A DNA stretch of 27,038 bases from a virus. The notes beneath the pieces are model-generated. The model worked only from the letters and a program-made list of their open reading frames with translations, did no database searches and was not told where the DNA came from. Both the position numbers and the translations under genes were made by a program. Shown one piece after another: positions 1-8,617 of this stretch. Location: the IMG/VR virus record IMGVR_UViG_3300046517_002404, positions 1 through 27,038 of that record; one strand, written 5' to 3'. Positions within the stretch are counted from its first letter, which is position 1. Every line of letters starts with the position of its first letter.

Positions 1-2490
1 GACGATGTGCTTCTTGGCTGCCGCCTTGTCCCCGGCTCGACCGAACGCCATGATCGCCCTTTTGAGGCTGGCGACGTCGGAGATCGGGAAGCTGTCGGTG
101 CCCTTGACCGTGCTGGCCATCGCCGCCGTGGTCGGGGCCGGGGCGTTGACTCGGGCACGCAGAGCCGCCCGCTTCTCGGCGAGGATCGCCGATCGGACCC
201 TGGCAATGCGGTCGGCCCGCGCAACCTCTTCGGGGCTGAGTTCTGGCACATCAGGCTCGTCCGACGCCGGTGGCGACTCAGCGATCGGCTCGGCGGTCAC
301 CGGAGGCTCTACGGCCGCTGGCTCCGGGGTAGTGGCGACGACAGGGGGCTCGGCCGTGAGTGTCTCGGGTTCCGGGGTGGCGATGACCGGCTCTGCTGCG
401 GCGGCCGGCTCGGTTGGTGCCAGTTGGTCGACCCGAGCCTCCAGCGTTTCCAGCCGTGCGACAACAGCAGTGCTGGCGAGCATGGCATGCCGGATCTCGT
501 TCAACTCCCGGGTACCGGCGGCGACCAGCGCAAGCACGGCGCCGCCGGCCACGCGGGCGGTCGGTCGCACATTCATGAAGCCCGGCACATTCACCGAGCA
601 ACAGGCCACCATCTCCAGATGACCATTGATCGGCCGCCAGTCGCCGGACGGCGGTGAGGCCCGGAAGACCCGCACCTGCTCCGGGGTGACGTTCGGCCGC
701 ATGCCGCCTGCGGCCCAGATGCCGAACTGGTCCTCGCCGACCATGACGTCAGCGACGGCCGAGTTGGTGTCGTCGTAGTGCTGCACCGCGGCCTGGGCAT
801 TGCCGTTGATGTCGGCGTGCCCACCGGCCAGGGTGAGCTGGCCGACATTGACGCTCTTGCCGGACGCAGTTTTCAGCGACCCGGTCAGGAAGTAGGCGTA
901 GTTCGACGGCGACCGAGGCGCGTGGGTCGCGCCAGCCATGCCGATGTGGGTGACGTCCCAGGTCGCGAGATGGCCGTAGACCCGACCGTCGTCATCGACC
1001 ACCATCGGCGTCGGGCCGGGTAGTTTCGGATCGGCATACCACTCGTCCGGCGGTGCCACGGGGAATCCGCCGGCGGTGAGAGTTCGCAGGATGCCCGCGT
1101 TATCGTCGTCGCCCTCGTAGTAGATGCCGTCTTCCAGCAGTTCCATCGCCAGGGGCATATCGGTATTCCTTTCCTTGTCCCGACCCCACTGGCCGGAGCG
1201 GACCGAGGCCAGGAGCGACTCCTCGGGTGACGTGCTGCTGAATAGCCCACGACCGTGGTGCCCATTCCCGCCGGGGTTACGCCGGTCGCCGGTCCAGACG
1301 TGGTCGTTACGCTTGTGGAGGTTCTGGCAATAGCCCTTGGCCCGGGTGCCCATGTACTTGGACAGGTGGGCATAGCACCGCTTCCAGTCACCGGGCGTAT
1401 TCCAGCGAATCTTGGCGGCACCGCGGCCGGTCGACCAGTAGCGCCTGAGCTTCTCGGCCTTCGGGTTTGGCGAGACCGTCAGGGGTGCGTCCGCGACGAG
1501 TGCTGCAGATGCCTTGATGTCGTGGATCCAGTTGATATTCGACGGATCCGGGTCGCCGTATGGCACGCAAGCGGCGGCGTCAGCCTTGCCCTTGTCCAGG
1601 TGGTCATCACAGACGGGGATGTAAGCCATGCCCTCGGAGTGCAGGATCCGCTTGGTGGCCGCCGCCGAGCAGTACTTGCACTTCGGGTGCGGCGGGAGGT
1701 GATCCTCGGCCGCCGCAGTTATCCTGCTAGGATTCATCTGCTCCTGGACATCAGCAAGCTGACTATCGGTCAGCCGAACCGTGGGCAGTCCGTTCTCCGT
1801 CAGGAGACTGGAGTCCGGTGTCCAGGAGCAATCCTCGTCGTAGCGTTCCAGCTCGACTGAGCCGCCTGCAGCGCGTAGATGCACCAGATCCAGAACGGCG
1901 CCGGGATCCAACTCGTCAACGACGGCATACGTTACCCAATCGTTATCAGAAGATTCAGTGCTCCCTGGGGGCTGGGGGCTTACAAGGGACATAAGAGCGT
2001 CCGACAGTGGGGCGGCCGATAGAACCGGCGCCGGCGGCAGGAACGCCCGCGGCATCAGGTAGCGGCGCACAAGGCCGCAGGCCCCGCCGGTGATGGCCGC
2101 CGCTAGATCACCGGCGAGGTCGAGGGTGAGGATCTCCAGCGGTGACTCACCGAGCCATGGTGCCCAGGAGCCGTCGGCGGCCAGGGTCTCGTGCTTCTCG
2201 TTGCCGATGCGCCGGACCAGGCCGACGAGCATGTCCTCGTCATCGGGGCAGGGCACCCCGTAGTAGCCGGTGTCCTGACAATCGGTGCAGCCCAGCGCCT
2301 CTGCGGCCTGGGAATCGACAGACGCAAGGAGGGAGTCGAGGGTCGTCGTGGCCCACTCCCGAGCGACACCTGGCTCCTGGTAGCGGAACAGGTCCCACGC
2401 CGTGGTGTTCATGGCCACTGCGCTGCGCAGTGACCGCGGTGGCTGGTAGGTCCGGTCCCAACCGGTCATGGTCAGCGGGAAGCCCGTCAT
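1..2490 (-). CDS. Phage head maturation protease with C-terminal scaffold-like region (partial at left edge)
   Basis: An open frame of 830 codons runs from the ATG at 2490 to the window edge with no stop. It resembles actinophage capsid maturation proteases: a core begins near residue 445 and contains a segment around GHLATWD (His507), followed by stretches such as SPSNYAYF and NVPGF typical of that family. After a Pro/Glu-rich linker, the last ~80 residues before the edge (PISDVASLKRAI, KAAAKKHIV) look like the scaffold-like tail seen on these proteases. The ~440-residue N-terminal part carries two possible zinc sites, Cys68/Cys71/Cys81 and Cys271/Cys274/Cys294/His297. The ATG overlaps the stop of the upstream 2H gene (ATGA), implying coupled translation. 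In the family such proteins process the prohead scaffold; the catalytic residues were not identified here. The C-terminus is outside the window. Confidence 0.8.
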   Translation of the reverse strand, partial: MTGFPLTMTGWDRTYQPPRSLRSAVAMNTTAWDLFRYQEPGVAREWATTTLDSLLASVDSQAAEALGCTDCQDTGYYGVPCPDDEDMLVGLVRRIGNEKHETLAADGSWAPWLGESPLEILTLDLAGDLAAAITGGACGLVRRYLMPRAFLPPAPVLSAAPLSDALMSLVSPQPPGSTESSDNDWVTYAVVDELDPGAVLDLVHLRAAGGSVELERYDEDCSWTPDSSLLTENGLPTVRLTDSQLADVQEQMNPSRITAAAEDHLPPHPKCKYCSAAATKRILHSEGMAYIPVCDDHLDKGKADAAACVPYGDPDPSNINWIHDIKASAALVADAPLTVSPNPKAEKLRRYWSTGRGAAKIRWNTPGDWKRCYAHLSKYMGTRAKGYCQNLHKRNDHVWTGDRRNPGGNGHHGRGLFSSTSPEESLLASVRSGQWGRDKERNTDMPLAMELLEDGIYYEGDDDNAGILRTLTAGGFPVAPPDEWYADPKLPGPTPMVVDDDGRVYGHLATWDVTHIGMAGATHAPRSPSNYAYFLTGSLKTASGKSVNVGQLTLAGGHADINGNAQAAVQHYDDTNSAVADVMVGEDQFGIWAAGGMRPNVTPEQVRVFRASPPSGDWRPINGHLEMVACCSVNVPGFMNVRPTARVAGGAVLALVAAGTRELNEIRHAMLASTAVVARLETLEARVDQLAPTEPAAAAEPVIATPEPETLTAEPPVVATTPEPAAVEPPVTAEPIAESPPASDEPDVPELSPEEVARADRIARVRSAILAEKRAALRARVNAPAPTTAAMASTVKGTDSFPISDVASLKRAIMAFGRAGDKAAAKKHIV

Positions 2491-3134
2491 GCGTCAGCCA
2501 TCCAGACGGCCGGCACTCGATCGCTCATGCCGAAGGCGCTGGCCCGCTTCGCCGCGTACCAACGAGCATCGGGATGGGCGTCTGCGTACTGCAGGCAGAT
2601 CGGGAGATCCTCGGGGCATTCGACCGGCGGAATGAGCGCGGCGGCCATGGTCGGGACACCGAGGCTGAGTAGAGGGTAGGGGGTCTTCTCCTCGGCCATC
2701 CAGAGCGCCAGGGAGTCGAACTGGATAGTCTCGGGCGGATTTTCGGGGATCTTCCCCGAATAACCGACTGTGAGATGACAGACCCACCAGGGGAATTGGT
2801 GATCGGCCATCAGCCAGGCCGCCTCGACGGCCGGGTAGGAGCACAACTCGGCGCGGATCTCCACCAATTCGGCCGACTCGATCAGCAGGACCGACGCCTT
2901 GTCCGGGCCGAGCATGGCGACGCCGGAGACCCTGGCCTCGAATCCGGTGTACCGGCCGGTGACCTCGACCAGTGCTTGCTGGACACCGGTCAGCACGTCC
3001 GCCTCGGCCTGCAACACTGTCGCATCGCCGAACCAAAGCGTGGTGATGTGCGGATCTTCGACATCGGCGAGGGGGGCCTGGCCTGCAGTCGGGGTTGCGA
3101 CGATCAGCGCGCTGGTGGGGGCGTCGTCGGTCAC
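2487..3134 (-). CDS. 2H phosphoesterase (2'-5' RNA ligase-like) protein
   Basis: This 215-residue protein has the two signature motifs of the 2H phosphoesterase superfamily: His29-Ile-Thr (PHITTLWFGD) and His120-Leu-Thr (CHLTVGY), about 90 residues apart. The superfamily includes LigT-like cyclic phosphodiesterases, enzymes that cut 2'-5' oligoadenylate, and the phage anti-CBASS nuclease Acb1. The last ~50 residues (ARWYAAKRASAFG, VPAVWMA) lie outside the usual fold. The GTG start overlaps the portal stop (GTGA) and the stop overlaps the protease start (ATGA), so it is translated as part of the head operon. 2H domains are often found near the head protease in actinophages, so a structural or head-associated role is as plausible as cyclic-nucleotide cleavage. 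The fold call is firm; the substrate is unknown. Confidence 0.8.
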   Translation of the reverse strand: MTDDAPTSALIVATPTAGQAPLADVEDPHITTLWFGDATVLQAEADVLTGVQQALVEVTGRYTGFEARVSGVAMLGPDKASVLLIESAELVEIRAELCSYPAVEAAWLMADHQFPWWVCHLTVGYSGKIPENPPETIQFDSLALWMAEEKTPYPLLSLGVPTMAAALIPPVECPEDLPICLQYADAHPDARWYAAKRASAFGMSDRVPAVWMADA

Positions 3135-4789
3135 TTGACACCCACCTGCTGGATCGCTGTGCGCTGCGGGTCGGCCTTCGGCTGGGAGTTCGGCGACTGG
3201 GCCGGGAACTTCACGACGTTTGGATTCGTGCTCTGCCCGGTGGCCTGGTTCGGGTCTGACGGCCCGTTCGGGCCAACGGTGGTGTCGGTGATCTGCAGGT
3301 CTTTCAGGATCGTCGGCATCGACTGCTGCAGCAGCTTGGTGATGACCTCCGGCGGTAGCGCGGTCATCTTGTTCAGCAGCATGAGCGCGAGGTCCTCCTC
3401 GTCGGGTGCATCCGACTCCGGGTAACCGTGTTCACGCCGCCAGGCCGCAGGCGACAGCAGGAGCCGGTCGGTGCCCTGGGTGGCCTCGTCTTCTTTGTTC
3501 GGCCGGGTGACAATCTCGGATGGGTCGTACCAGACGACGATGTTGTCCAACTCGGCTTCGGTGAATCCCTGGCCGAGCAGTACCGGCCGGAGATAAACCT
3601 GGGTGAGCGCATCCACATACACCAGGGCCAGCGGCTCGATGTTCGCCTTGTAGAGACCCTCATCGATGACAACCGCGTTGGAGTACCGCACGTGCTGCAG
3701 GCCGGTCACGATTTCCTTCGGCATGTCCAGACCCTGCAGGATCCGGTTGAGGATCCCGTCGATCCGTTCGACCAGCCACTGGTCGCTCTCCCGGGCGAAC
3801 GTGACGTGCTTGATCTGTGCGCCCAGCTCGCCTGGGCCGGTGGCGAGCATGGGGACGACAGCGGATGCAGACCCCTCGTCGGAGATCGGGGTCGTCATCG
3901 ATTCCATGAGCTGAGCCATGAACGGTCCGGCCGGGTCGACGGTGGACTGTTGGGCCAGCGCCTCCATCGGGTCGCCGGGCTCCTCCAGGACCGGCTCCGC
4001 CGTCGTCTTCACACCGGCGGCAGCGATGCCGTCCGGCACGAACAGGAGCCCGGCATTGAGCCGGGACCGCGTCGCCGAACGAACGAGGCGCTGCAGCATC
4101 AGCAGTTCCTCGACAGAGTCCGCTACCGCCACCATGGACGAGTCCGGCTCGCGGGACCATCGCGGGTGCTGGCGCCACATCCGGGCGACGAACAGGTTAG
4201 AAGGCAGGGTGACCAGTCCCTGCGAAGTCGCGCGCGTCGAGTTCAACACGGCACCACCGGCTCGGACCGTGATCTCATCCACCGACCGAATCGACCACAT
4301 GTCGTTCGTCGCGGGACACGGGCCGACGAGGTACGACTCGCCCGGCACGGAGATGTTCAGTGAGAACGACCGGGTCATCGACGCGAAGTCGGTGCGCTGC
4401 AGGTCGTCCATCGCCGCCTCGGCGGCCTTCGCCAGCTTGCTGGAGACCTTCTTTGTCCCGCCGCGCACCCGGAGGTCGACCGGCGCCTCGTTGGCCTCCC
4501 CGATGCTGGCCGGGTAGATCCTTACCCGGGACAACAGGTTGGCGAGAAGGTTGAAGCCGAAGTGAATCTCGCCGACGCGCTCGTAGGCCATCCAGGCTTC
4601 GCGCTGCCACTCGGCGTACGGCCGATTCTGGACGGTCGCCGTAGCCAGGTTAATCCGCTCGGCAGATGCCACGATCGAACGAGGGGTGTTGTAGGGCGCG
4701 CTGCGAGCCCGGTTATTGCCGCCAATCGGGGGCGAGACGGGCACCGGAGTGGCTGCGTGGGTCGATGACTCGCGCAGGAAGATACCCAT
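3131..4789 (-). CDS. Phage portal protein
   Basis: This 552-residue protein fits the portal family by length, composition and position directly upstream of the 2H and head protease genes. Recognisable features are the early segment with AYERVGEIHFGFNLLANLL, a middle part with ILNRILQGLDMPKEIVTGL (the portal stem/crown style), and a late part with LSPAAWRREHGYPESDAPDEE typical of actinophage portals. The Pro/Asn/Gln-rich C-terminus looks disordered. Portals form the dodecameric ring at one capsid vertex through which terminase pumps DNA. The ATG at 4789 is used; GGAGG lies about 20 nt upstream, too far to be a good ribosome site, and a stable hairpin precedes it. The stop overlaps the 2H start. 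Confidence 0.85.
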   Translation of the reverse strand: MGIFLRESSTHAATPVPVSPPIGGNNRARSAPYNTPRSIVASAERINLATATVQNRPYAEWQREAWMAYERVGEIHFGFNLLANLLSRVRIYPASIGEANEAPVDLRVRGGTKKVSSKLAKAAEAAMDDLQRTDFASMTRSFSLNISVPGESYLVGPCPATNDMWSIRSVDEITVRAGGAVLNSTRATSQGLVTLPSNLFVARMWRQHPRWSREPDSSMVAVADSVEELLMLQRLVRSATRSRLNAGLLFVPDGIAAAGVKTTAEPVLEEPGDPMEALAQQSTVDPAGPFMAQLMESMTTPISDEGSASAVVPMLATGPGELGAQIKHVTFARESDQWLVERIDGILNRILQGLDMPKEIVTGLQHVRYSNAVVIDEGLYKANIEPLALVYVDALTQVYLRPVLLGQGFTEAELDNIVVWYDPSEIVTRPNKEDEATQGTDRLLLSPAAWRREHGYPESDAPDEEDLALMLLNKMTALPPEVITKLLQQSMPTILKDLQITDTTVGPNGPSDPNQATGQSTNPNVVKFPAQSPNSQPKADPQRTAIQQVGVK

Positions 4790-4835
4790 GGGAACGAAGA
4801 GTAGCCCCGATTACCCTCCGGAGGCACGCGAAAGC

Positions 4836-4856
4836 GCCGAGCGGATACCGCTCAGC
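4836..4856 (-). other. Hairpin in the leader upstream of the portal gene
   Basis: On the minus strand the arms are GCTGAGCGG and CCGCTCGGC around a TAT loop: nine pairs including one G-U. It lies in the 115-bp gap (4790-4904) between the 4905-5315 gene and the portal, in an operon whose genes otherwise mostly overlap. No T-run follows, so it is not a typical terminator. It may be an RNA-processing or mRNA-stability element; that is inference. Confidence 0.35.
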
Positions 4857-4904
4857 GATGGTGAGATGCTACTAGTAATATCCCAGGGATACAACCCGAT
4901 TCAC

Positions 4905-5315
4905 TCAAACGCGCGAATACCGGGCCGGGACGAGGCCGTACGTCGCCGGATCCCTCGTGCTCGAAGGAGCCGCCGCGCCGGCGTCAATCAGGTTCACGCC
5001 AGGAAATGGATCCCAGCCATTGAGGAGGTTGGCGTTGCAGCGGCATCCGCCGCGGCGGCCGATGGTGAACCCGGCGATCTGACCACCAGTGCTACCGATC
5101 TGCGCTGCCTCCTCCTCAGTGACTGGGATGTCGAGGCGGTTGACCGTCTGGCCCGCCTGCCAGGCAAACGTCAGATAGTTCTCCGTGACCACAACCCGGA
5201 GCATGACCGACTGCGCCTCGCCGTTCCGCAAGACCGGCAATGGTGGTGCCCATGGCGCGGCGGACGCCGGGAAGATACTGCAGTAGCGCTTGACAGTCTG
5301 TCCGGGTTCGTACAT
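4905..5315 (-). CDS. Hypothetical phage protein
   Basis: A 136-residue protein from the ATG at 5315 (MYEPGQTVKRYC), 22 bp after the upstream stop. The frame stays open further upstream, but that part is antisense-type sequence overlapping the DUF1360-like gene, so the internal ATG is preferred. The product has a beta-rich look (VMLRVVVTENYLTFAW) and a Gly/Arg/Cys patch (TIGRRGGCRCNANLL). No family was recognised. Its place between the DUF1360-like gene and the portal in the head operon suggests a phage accessory function. Confidence 0.6.
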   Translation of the reverse strand: MYEPGQTVKRYCSIFPASAAPWAPPLPVLRNGEAQSVMLRVVVTENYLTFAWQAGQTVNRLDIPVTEEEAAQIGSTGGQIAGFTIGRRGGCRCNANLLNGWDPFPGVNLIDAGAAAPSSTRDPATYGLVPARYSRV

Positions 5316-5337
5316 GGCCACCAGTGTGCACCCACCG

Positions 5338-5634
5338 TCAACGATCGAGGCGTTCCTTCGCTGCCGTGAGCAGAAGTGCCACGCCCGAGCCGGCCAGGAT
5401 TCGCACCAGCGGCTGGCCGACTCGGAAGCGGCTGGCGACCAGGACCGCGGCGCCAGCCCACACCGACATACACGCCTGGCAACTCGCAAGCACGGCGACA
5501 CGATCCTTGAACGAGAGGTCCGGTGCGCCCTTGGCCCAGCGGTTGATCGACTCCCGGATCGGACGGGTCAGCTCGTCCTCGGTGACCAGTTGCGTCAGGC
5601 GCTGTGTGGCCAGGGCCAGGGTCACCGGGTTCAT
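5338..5634 (-). CDS. DUF1360-like small membrane protein
   Basis: This 98-residue protein matches the pattern of DUF1360 proteins: an N-terminal RLTQLVTEDELTRPIRE segment, a central CQAC motif (Cys52, Cys55) followed by SVWAGAAVLVA, and a second hydrophobic helix at about 79-92. Such proteins are common in phages and bacteria and have no settled function. The ATG at 5634 overlaps the preceding stop (ATGA). Confidence 0.7.
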   Translation of the reverse strand: MNPVTLALATQRLTQLVTEDELTRPIRESINRWAKGAPDLSFKDRVAVLASCQACMSVWAGAAVLVASRFRVGQPLVRILAGSGVALLLTAAKERLDR

Positions 5635-5879
5635 ACTGCCGAGACCCTGGGAATCTTCCCGTCGTTCGGCTCGTCCCAGCGTTTCAGTGCTTCGATCATG
5701 GTGATCTCGATCGTATCGGTGTTACCGAATCGCCCAGTCGTGGCATGGGCGCCGACCCGGCAATAGCACCGCATGACCAGCTTGCGTGGCAGCTTTCCTA
5801 CGAACCAGAGCAGAAGCTGCTCGCTTGGCCGACTGACGTACCAGTACTTGGCCTCTTGGAGTTGCAGGTGCAGTTTCAC
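5631..5879 (-). CDS. Hypothetical protein, 82 residues
   Basis: The GTG at 5877-5879 is chosen as start because it overlaps the stop of the preceding small membrane gene as GTGA, the arrangement used repeatedly in this operon. A longer reading upstream would overlap that gene and the MuF gene. The product begins MKLHLQLQEAKYWYVSR and ends with a helical tail (MIEALKRWDEPNDGK). It has no signal peptide and no membrane segment beyond a weak hydrophobic patch near residue 22. No family was recognised. Confidence 0.6.
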   Translation of the reverse strand: MKLHLQLQEAKYWYVSRPSEQLLLWFVGKLPRKLVMRCYCRVGAHATTGRFGNTDTIEITMIEALKRWDEPNDGKIPRVSAV

Positions 5880-6058
5880 CCTGAATCCTTCCCGAGGATT
5901 GCGAGCGGGATGGCCGCGCCCACAAGAACCAGGCAGGACGTCCACGCGGTTGGCTGAATGAGGACCCAGAGTATCGCGGCGATGCTCAACAACGCCACGG
6001 CGATGGGGAGCCAGCGGACCCGGACGAGCACCTCGGCCGAGAATCTGCGATTGGTCAT
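5876..6058 (-). CDS. Two-helix small membrane protein
   Basis: A 60-residue protein from the ATG at 6058, which overlaps the stop of the MuF gene (ATGA). A basic N-terminus (MTNRRFSAEV) precedes two predicted membrane helices at about 16-35 and 38-55. The size and form suit a small phage membrane protein, but nothing specific identifies it. It lies between the MuF-like gene and an 82-residue hypothetical. Confidence 0.6.
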   Translation of the reverse strand: MTNRRFSAEVLVRVRWLPIAVALLSIAAILWVLIQPTAWTSCLVLVGAAIPLAILGKDSG

Positions 6059-6771
6059 CGGCGACCCATCTGCAGGAAGCACCGGCAATGCGCCACCTCG
6101 GAGATCGGCGCACGCGGGTCGCCCGGAAACCGCAGCTTGGCACCGGATGGTGAGGTGAACGCGGCATCCATGGCTGCCACTGTGCCATTGAGCGCCTGGT
6201 GGGTCGGGCGAACTCTCGCATCTTCTTGACTGTGCCAGGTCTTCTTGGTCCACCCGGCGGCCGAGACTGCCGCGAAGATCGTGGAGTTCACGACGGCCTG
6301 CGCGGTCATCTGGGCCAGCAGGGTTGGCGGGTTGCTCGCCGTCGGCGCCGTCGCCTCGCCCGATGCACCGGCATCCTGGGTTGCCGGTACGCCGGTGGAA
6401 TGAGTGTCCGTCCAGAGCAGTCCCTCGGCAATGGTCTGCACGCCGGCCTGAATCCCAGCGCGCACGGCCTCGTCGGCGAACGGCCAGAGGTCGTCACCGG
6501 CCCGGCCGGCCTGTTGCTGCTGCCAACGGAACGCACGGGTCGCAACCATTCCGAGTTGGTCCCCGATCAGGCCCTGCAGGTTGATGGCGGAAGCAACCTG
6601 CCGCCACCCTTTCGGCTCCCGGTTGTGCGCGGCTCGCCAGGCTAGGTAGATGGCGTAGGCCGTCAGGATCGCCGGGATCAGGGCCGAGTCCTCTTCGGGT
6701 GGCGACTCGGGTGGTGGGGGTGATGCCTGCTGGTCGGGTGGCGGCGACTCCGGCTGGTCGGGAGTGGTCAC
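6055..6771 (-). CDS. MuF-like minor head (head morphogenesis) protein
   Basis: A 238-residue protein whose C-terminal third has the MuF (Mu gpF-like) signature: KKTWHSQEDARVRPTH, then a Phe/Leu-containing stretch, then FPGDPRAPISEVAHCRC. MuF proteins are minor head components, usually attached to or near the portal, and in some phages carry fused toxins; no toxin domain is seen here. A Pro/Ser/Glu-rich N-terminus precedes one hydrophobic helix (ALIPAILTAYAIYLAW). The GTG at 6771 gives a GTGA overlap with the terminase stop, so it is preferred over the TTG one codon earlier. Its place between terminase and portal, rather than after the portal, is less usual. Confidence 0.8.
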   Translation of the reverse strand: MTTPDQPESPPPDQQASPPPPESPPEEDSALIPAILTAYAIYLAWRAAHNREPKGWRQVASAINLQGLIGDQLGMVATRAFRWQQQQAGRAGDDLWPFADEAVRAGIQAGVQTIAEGLLWTDTHSTGVPATQDAGASGEATAPTASNPPTLLAQMTAQAVVNSTIFAAVSAAGWTKKTWHSQEDARVRPTHQALNGTVAAMDAAFTSPSGAKLRFPGDPRAPISEVAHCRCFLQMGRR

Positions 6772-8273
6772 CAAAGCCCCCTACTACTGACCCGGCGATC
6801 CTGCGCCGCCATTCGACTGATGGGCAGGTGCGTCCGTGCGGCGGACAGAATGCTGACCGGACCTCCGCGTCCGCCACCACCCCCCGTGGTGAGTGCCTCC
6901 GGGAACAAGGCACTGGCGATGCCCTGGACATCTGCGTCCAGGCGGTCGGGGCTGTAGGCGTCGTTTGCGGTCCAGGTCGTCGCCTGTGATTCCAGGTCCG
7001 CAAATACACCGACGTGATGAATCCGGTTGAGGTCGTACGCCGCGCCCACGGGCTCCATTCTGACCGCCTTCGCCTTGGTCGACCAGACCTCTTTCATCGG
7101 CGGCATCGGGAGATTGGCGTGGTCGGCCGCCTGGCGGAGCATCTGGAACACGAGGTTCGCCCCCTGGTTGGTCTCCGCGATGATCGTGGCGTCGTGATCG
7201 TTCGCTGCCCGGACGGCGACGTCGGCCCAGACCGTGGGGCTCGCCCGCAACGACAAGTCGTCCACGACAAAGGCATGTCGGCCAAGTACTGGCCAGGTCC
7301 GGCTGACGTAGATCACCACGATGCCGCACTCGTCATGCGGACGCTCGGCCACGGAGGGGTCAATGCTCACCAGCTTGATCCACGGGATGTTCGGCGGCAG
7401 CTTGCTCACCCGGTTCCGCTCGATCACCGCCTCCGACGTCATCGCCCCAGCGACGTCATCGAGCATCTCGCCTTCCAGCTCCTGGCGACCCAGCCCGGTG
7501 CCGCCGTACAGCGAGGTCAGGACATCGAGGTATCCCTCGGCGAGATACTTGTTGTCGTAGGTCCGGCCGCGGCGCATGAGGTACTTCCGCGGGTCACGGC
7601 CAGCCTGGGCCAGGATCTGCCGAAGTACCGGCACCCTCTTGGGGGTGGTGGTGGCCAGGATCTGTGGATGTTCACCGAGCCGGACGGCGATCCGGAGGTT
7701 TTCCCAGGCCGTGGCGTCGTCGTCAGGTGACCGGATCTGCTTGTAGGACGCCAGCTCATCACACCATCCCCTGTGAAAGGCGGGACCACGGAGCTGGGAT
7801 GGCTCCTCCGATGAAAAGGCAAGGCACACACCGCCATTCGGCAACTCGACCCGGCGGCGTGACGGCGTCCAGACAACCTGGTCACGCACCGATGGCGGGT
7901 AGACGTTCAGCAGTCCCGACGGACCTTCCAGCATGGTGTCGCGGACGTCGGCGCTGGTCCTGCCGAGCAGGGCAACACGGAGATGGGCGGTGTCCTGGCC
8001 GAGTGTTTTCCACGCCGCGTCGGTCTCGCGGATCCACTGGGCACCCATCAGGGTTTTCCCGAACCCGCGGCCGGCAAGTGCCAGCGCCAGCGCCCAGTCC
8101 TCCCCGCCTTCGTCCGGCATGACCGGCAGGATCTGACTCGGACGCCCATTCCAGCGCCAGTCCCATTCGAGATCCTCCAGGTCAACGCCATCCAGGAGTT
8201 CAGCGAGTTCCTCGGGGCTCATCAGCGCCGCCCGGTGCTCCAGGGACATGTCCTCGGTGGCTGCGGCTGGCAT
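6768..8273 (-). CDS. terL: Terminase large subunit
   Basis: A 501-residue packaging motor/nuclease. The ATPase domain shows Walker A AGRGFGKT (67-74), Walker B-like GWCDEL (169-174) and a TTTPK coupling motif near 208-212. The RNase H-like nuclease domain shows VSIDPS (Asp305), AETNQGAN (Glu367) and SPDRLDA near 441-447, the usual acidic triad pattern. It cuts concatemers and pumps DNA into the prohead through the portal. The ATG at 8273 is chosen because the longer reading runs antisense into the plus-strand gene at 8336; an internal ATG at 8249 is also possible. Its stop overlaps the MuF start. All motifs look intact. Confidence 0.92.
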   Translation of the reverse strand: MPAAATEDMSLEHRAALMSPEELAELLDGVDLEDLEWDWRWNGRPSQILPVMPDEGGEDWALALALAGRGFGKTLMGAQWIRETDAAWKTLGQDTAHLRVALLGRTSADVRDTMLEGPSGLLNVYPPSVRDQVVWTPSRRRVELPNGGVCLAFSSEEPSQLRGPAFHRGWCDELASYKQIRSPDDDATAWENLRIAVRLGEHPQILATTTPKRVPVLRQILAQAGRDPRKYLMRRGRTYDNKYLAEGYLDVLTSLYGGTGLGRQELEGEMLDDVAGAMTSEAVIERNRVSKLPPNIPWIKLVSIDPSVAERPHDECGIVVIYVSRTWPVLGRHAFVVDDLSLRASPTVWADVAVRAANDHDATIIAETNQGANLVFQMLRQAADHANLPMPPMKEVWSTKAKAVRMEPVGAAYDLNRIHHVGVFADLESQATTWTANDAYSPDRLDADVQGIASALFPEALTTGGGGGRGGPVSILSAARTHLPISRMAAQDRRVSSRGLW

Positions 8274-8335
8274 GCGACGAGTCTGCCACCTACGGTGTGC
8301 AAAGGGATCACGGAACGTCAACCGGGAGGAAGCGA

Positions 8336-8617
8336 ATGAAGGTCGACGGCGGTAGGGCGGATGGCGAGGTACCGGAGCGCAGAGCGGGACCGGGCGAAGC
8401 GCGATCCGTAGCTGCCCTGTTTCTGGCGGCCGGCGCGGCACCCGATGAAATCGACGGCGCCGTGCAGGTGCTCATCGAGATGACCCGGCGAATGAACGTG
8501 CCCCAGAGTTACGCGGAAGTCGCCCAGCAGCCGATCGACGCTATCGCCGAGTACCGCCGGCGCCAGCAGGGCCTGCGGGACGAGCCGGTCGTCATCAGGA
8601 ATGGAGCACCGGCATGA
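8336..8617 (+). CDS. Hypothetical protein, first gene of plus-strand island
   Basis: A 93-residue protein starting at the ATG at 8336, which has a strong ribosome site (GGGAGGA, 5 nt upstream). It is mostly helical and charged (DEIDGAVQVLIEMTRRM, IDAIAEYRRRQQGL). The family was not recognised. It opens a run of four plus-strand genes lying between the two terminase genes, and its stop overlaps the next start (ATGA). The 62-bp gap to the divergent terminase start must hold any promoter; none was clear. Confidence 0.65.
   Translation: MKVDGGRADGEVPERRAGPGEARSVAALFLAAGAAPDEIDGAVQVLIEMTRRMNVPQSYAEVAQQPIDAIAEYRRRQQGLRDEPVVIRNGAPA

Noticed and set aside
5-657. Plus-strand open frames near the left edge
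   Set aside because: They mirror the minus-strand head protease/scaffold region, which is an uninterrupted 830-codon frame with family features.
3428-4363. Plus-strand open frame (311 codons) opposite the portal
   Set aside because: Antisense artefact of high GC; the portal on the minus strand is well supported.
4836-4856. Hairpin before the portal as a terminator
   Set aside because: It lacks a T-run and lies inside an operon whose downstream genes need the same transcript; kept only as a possible leader structure.
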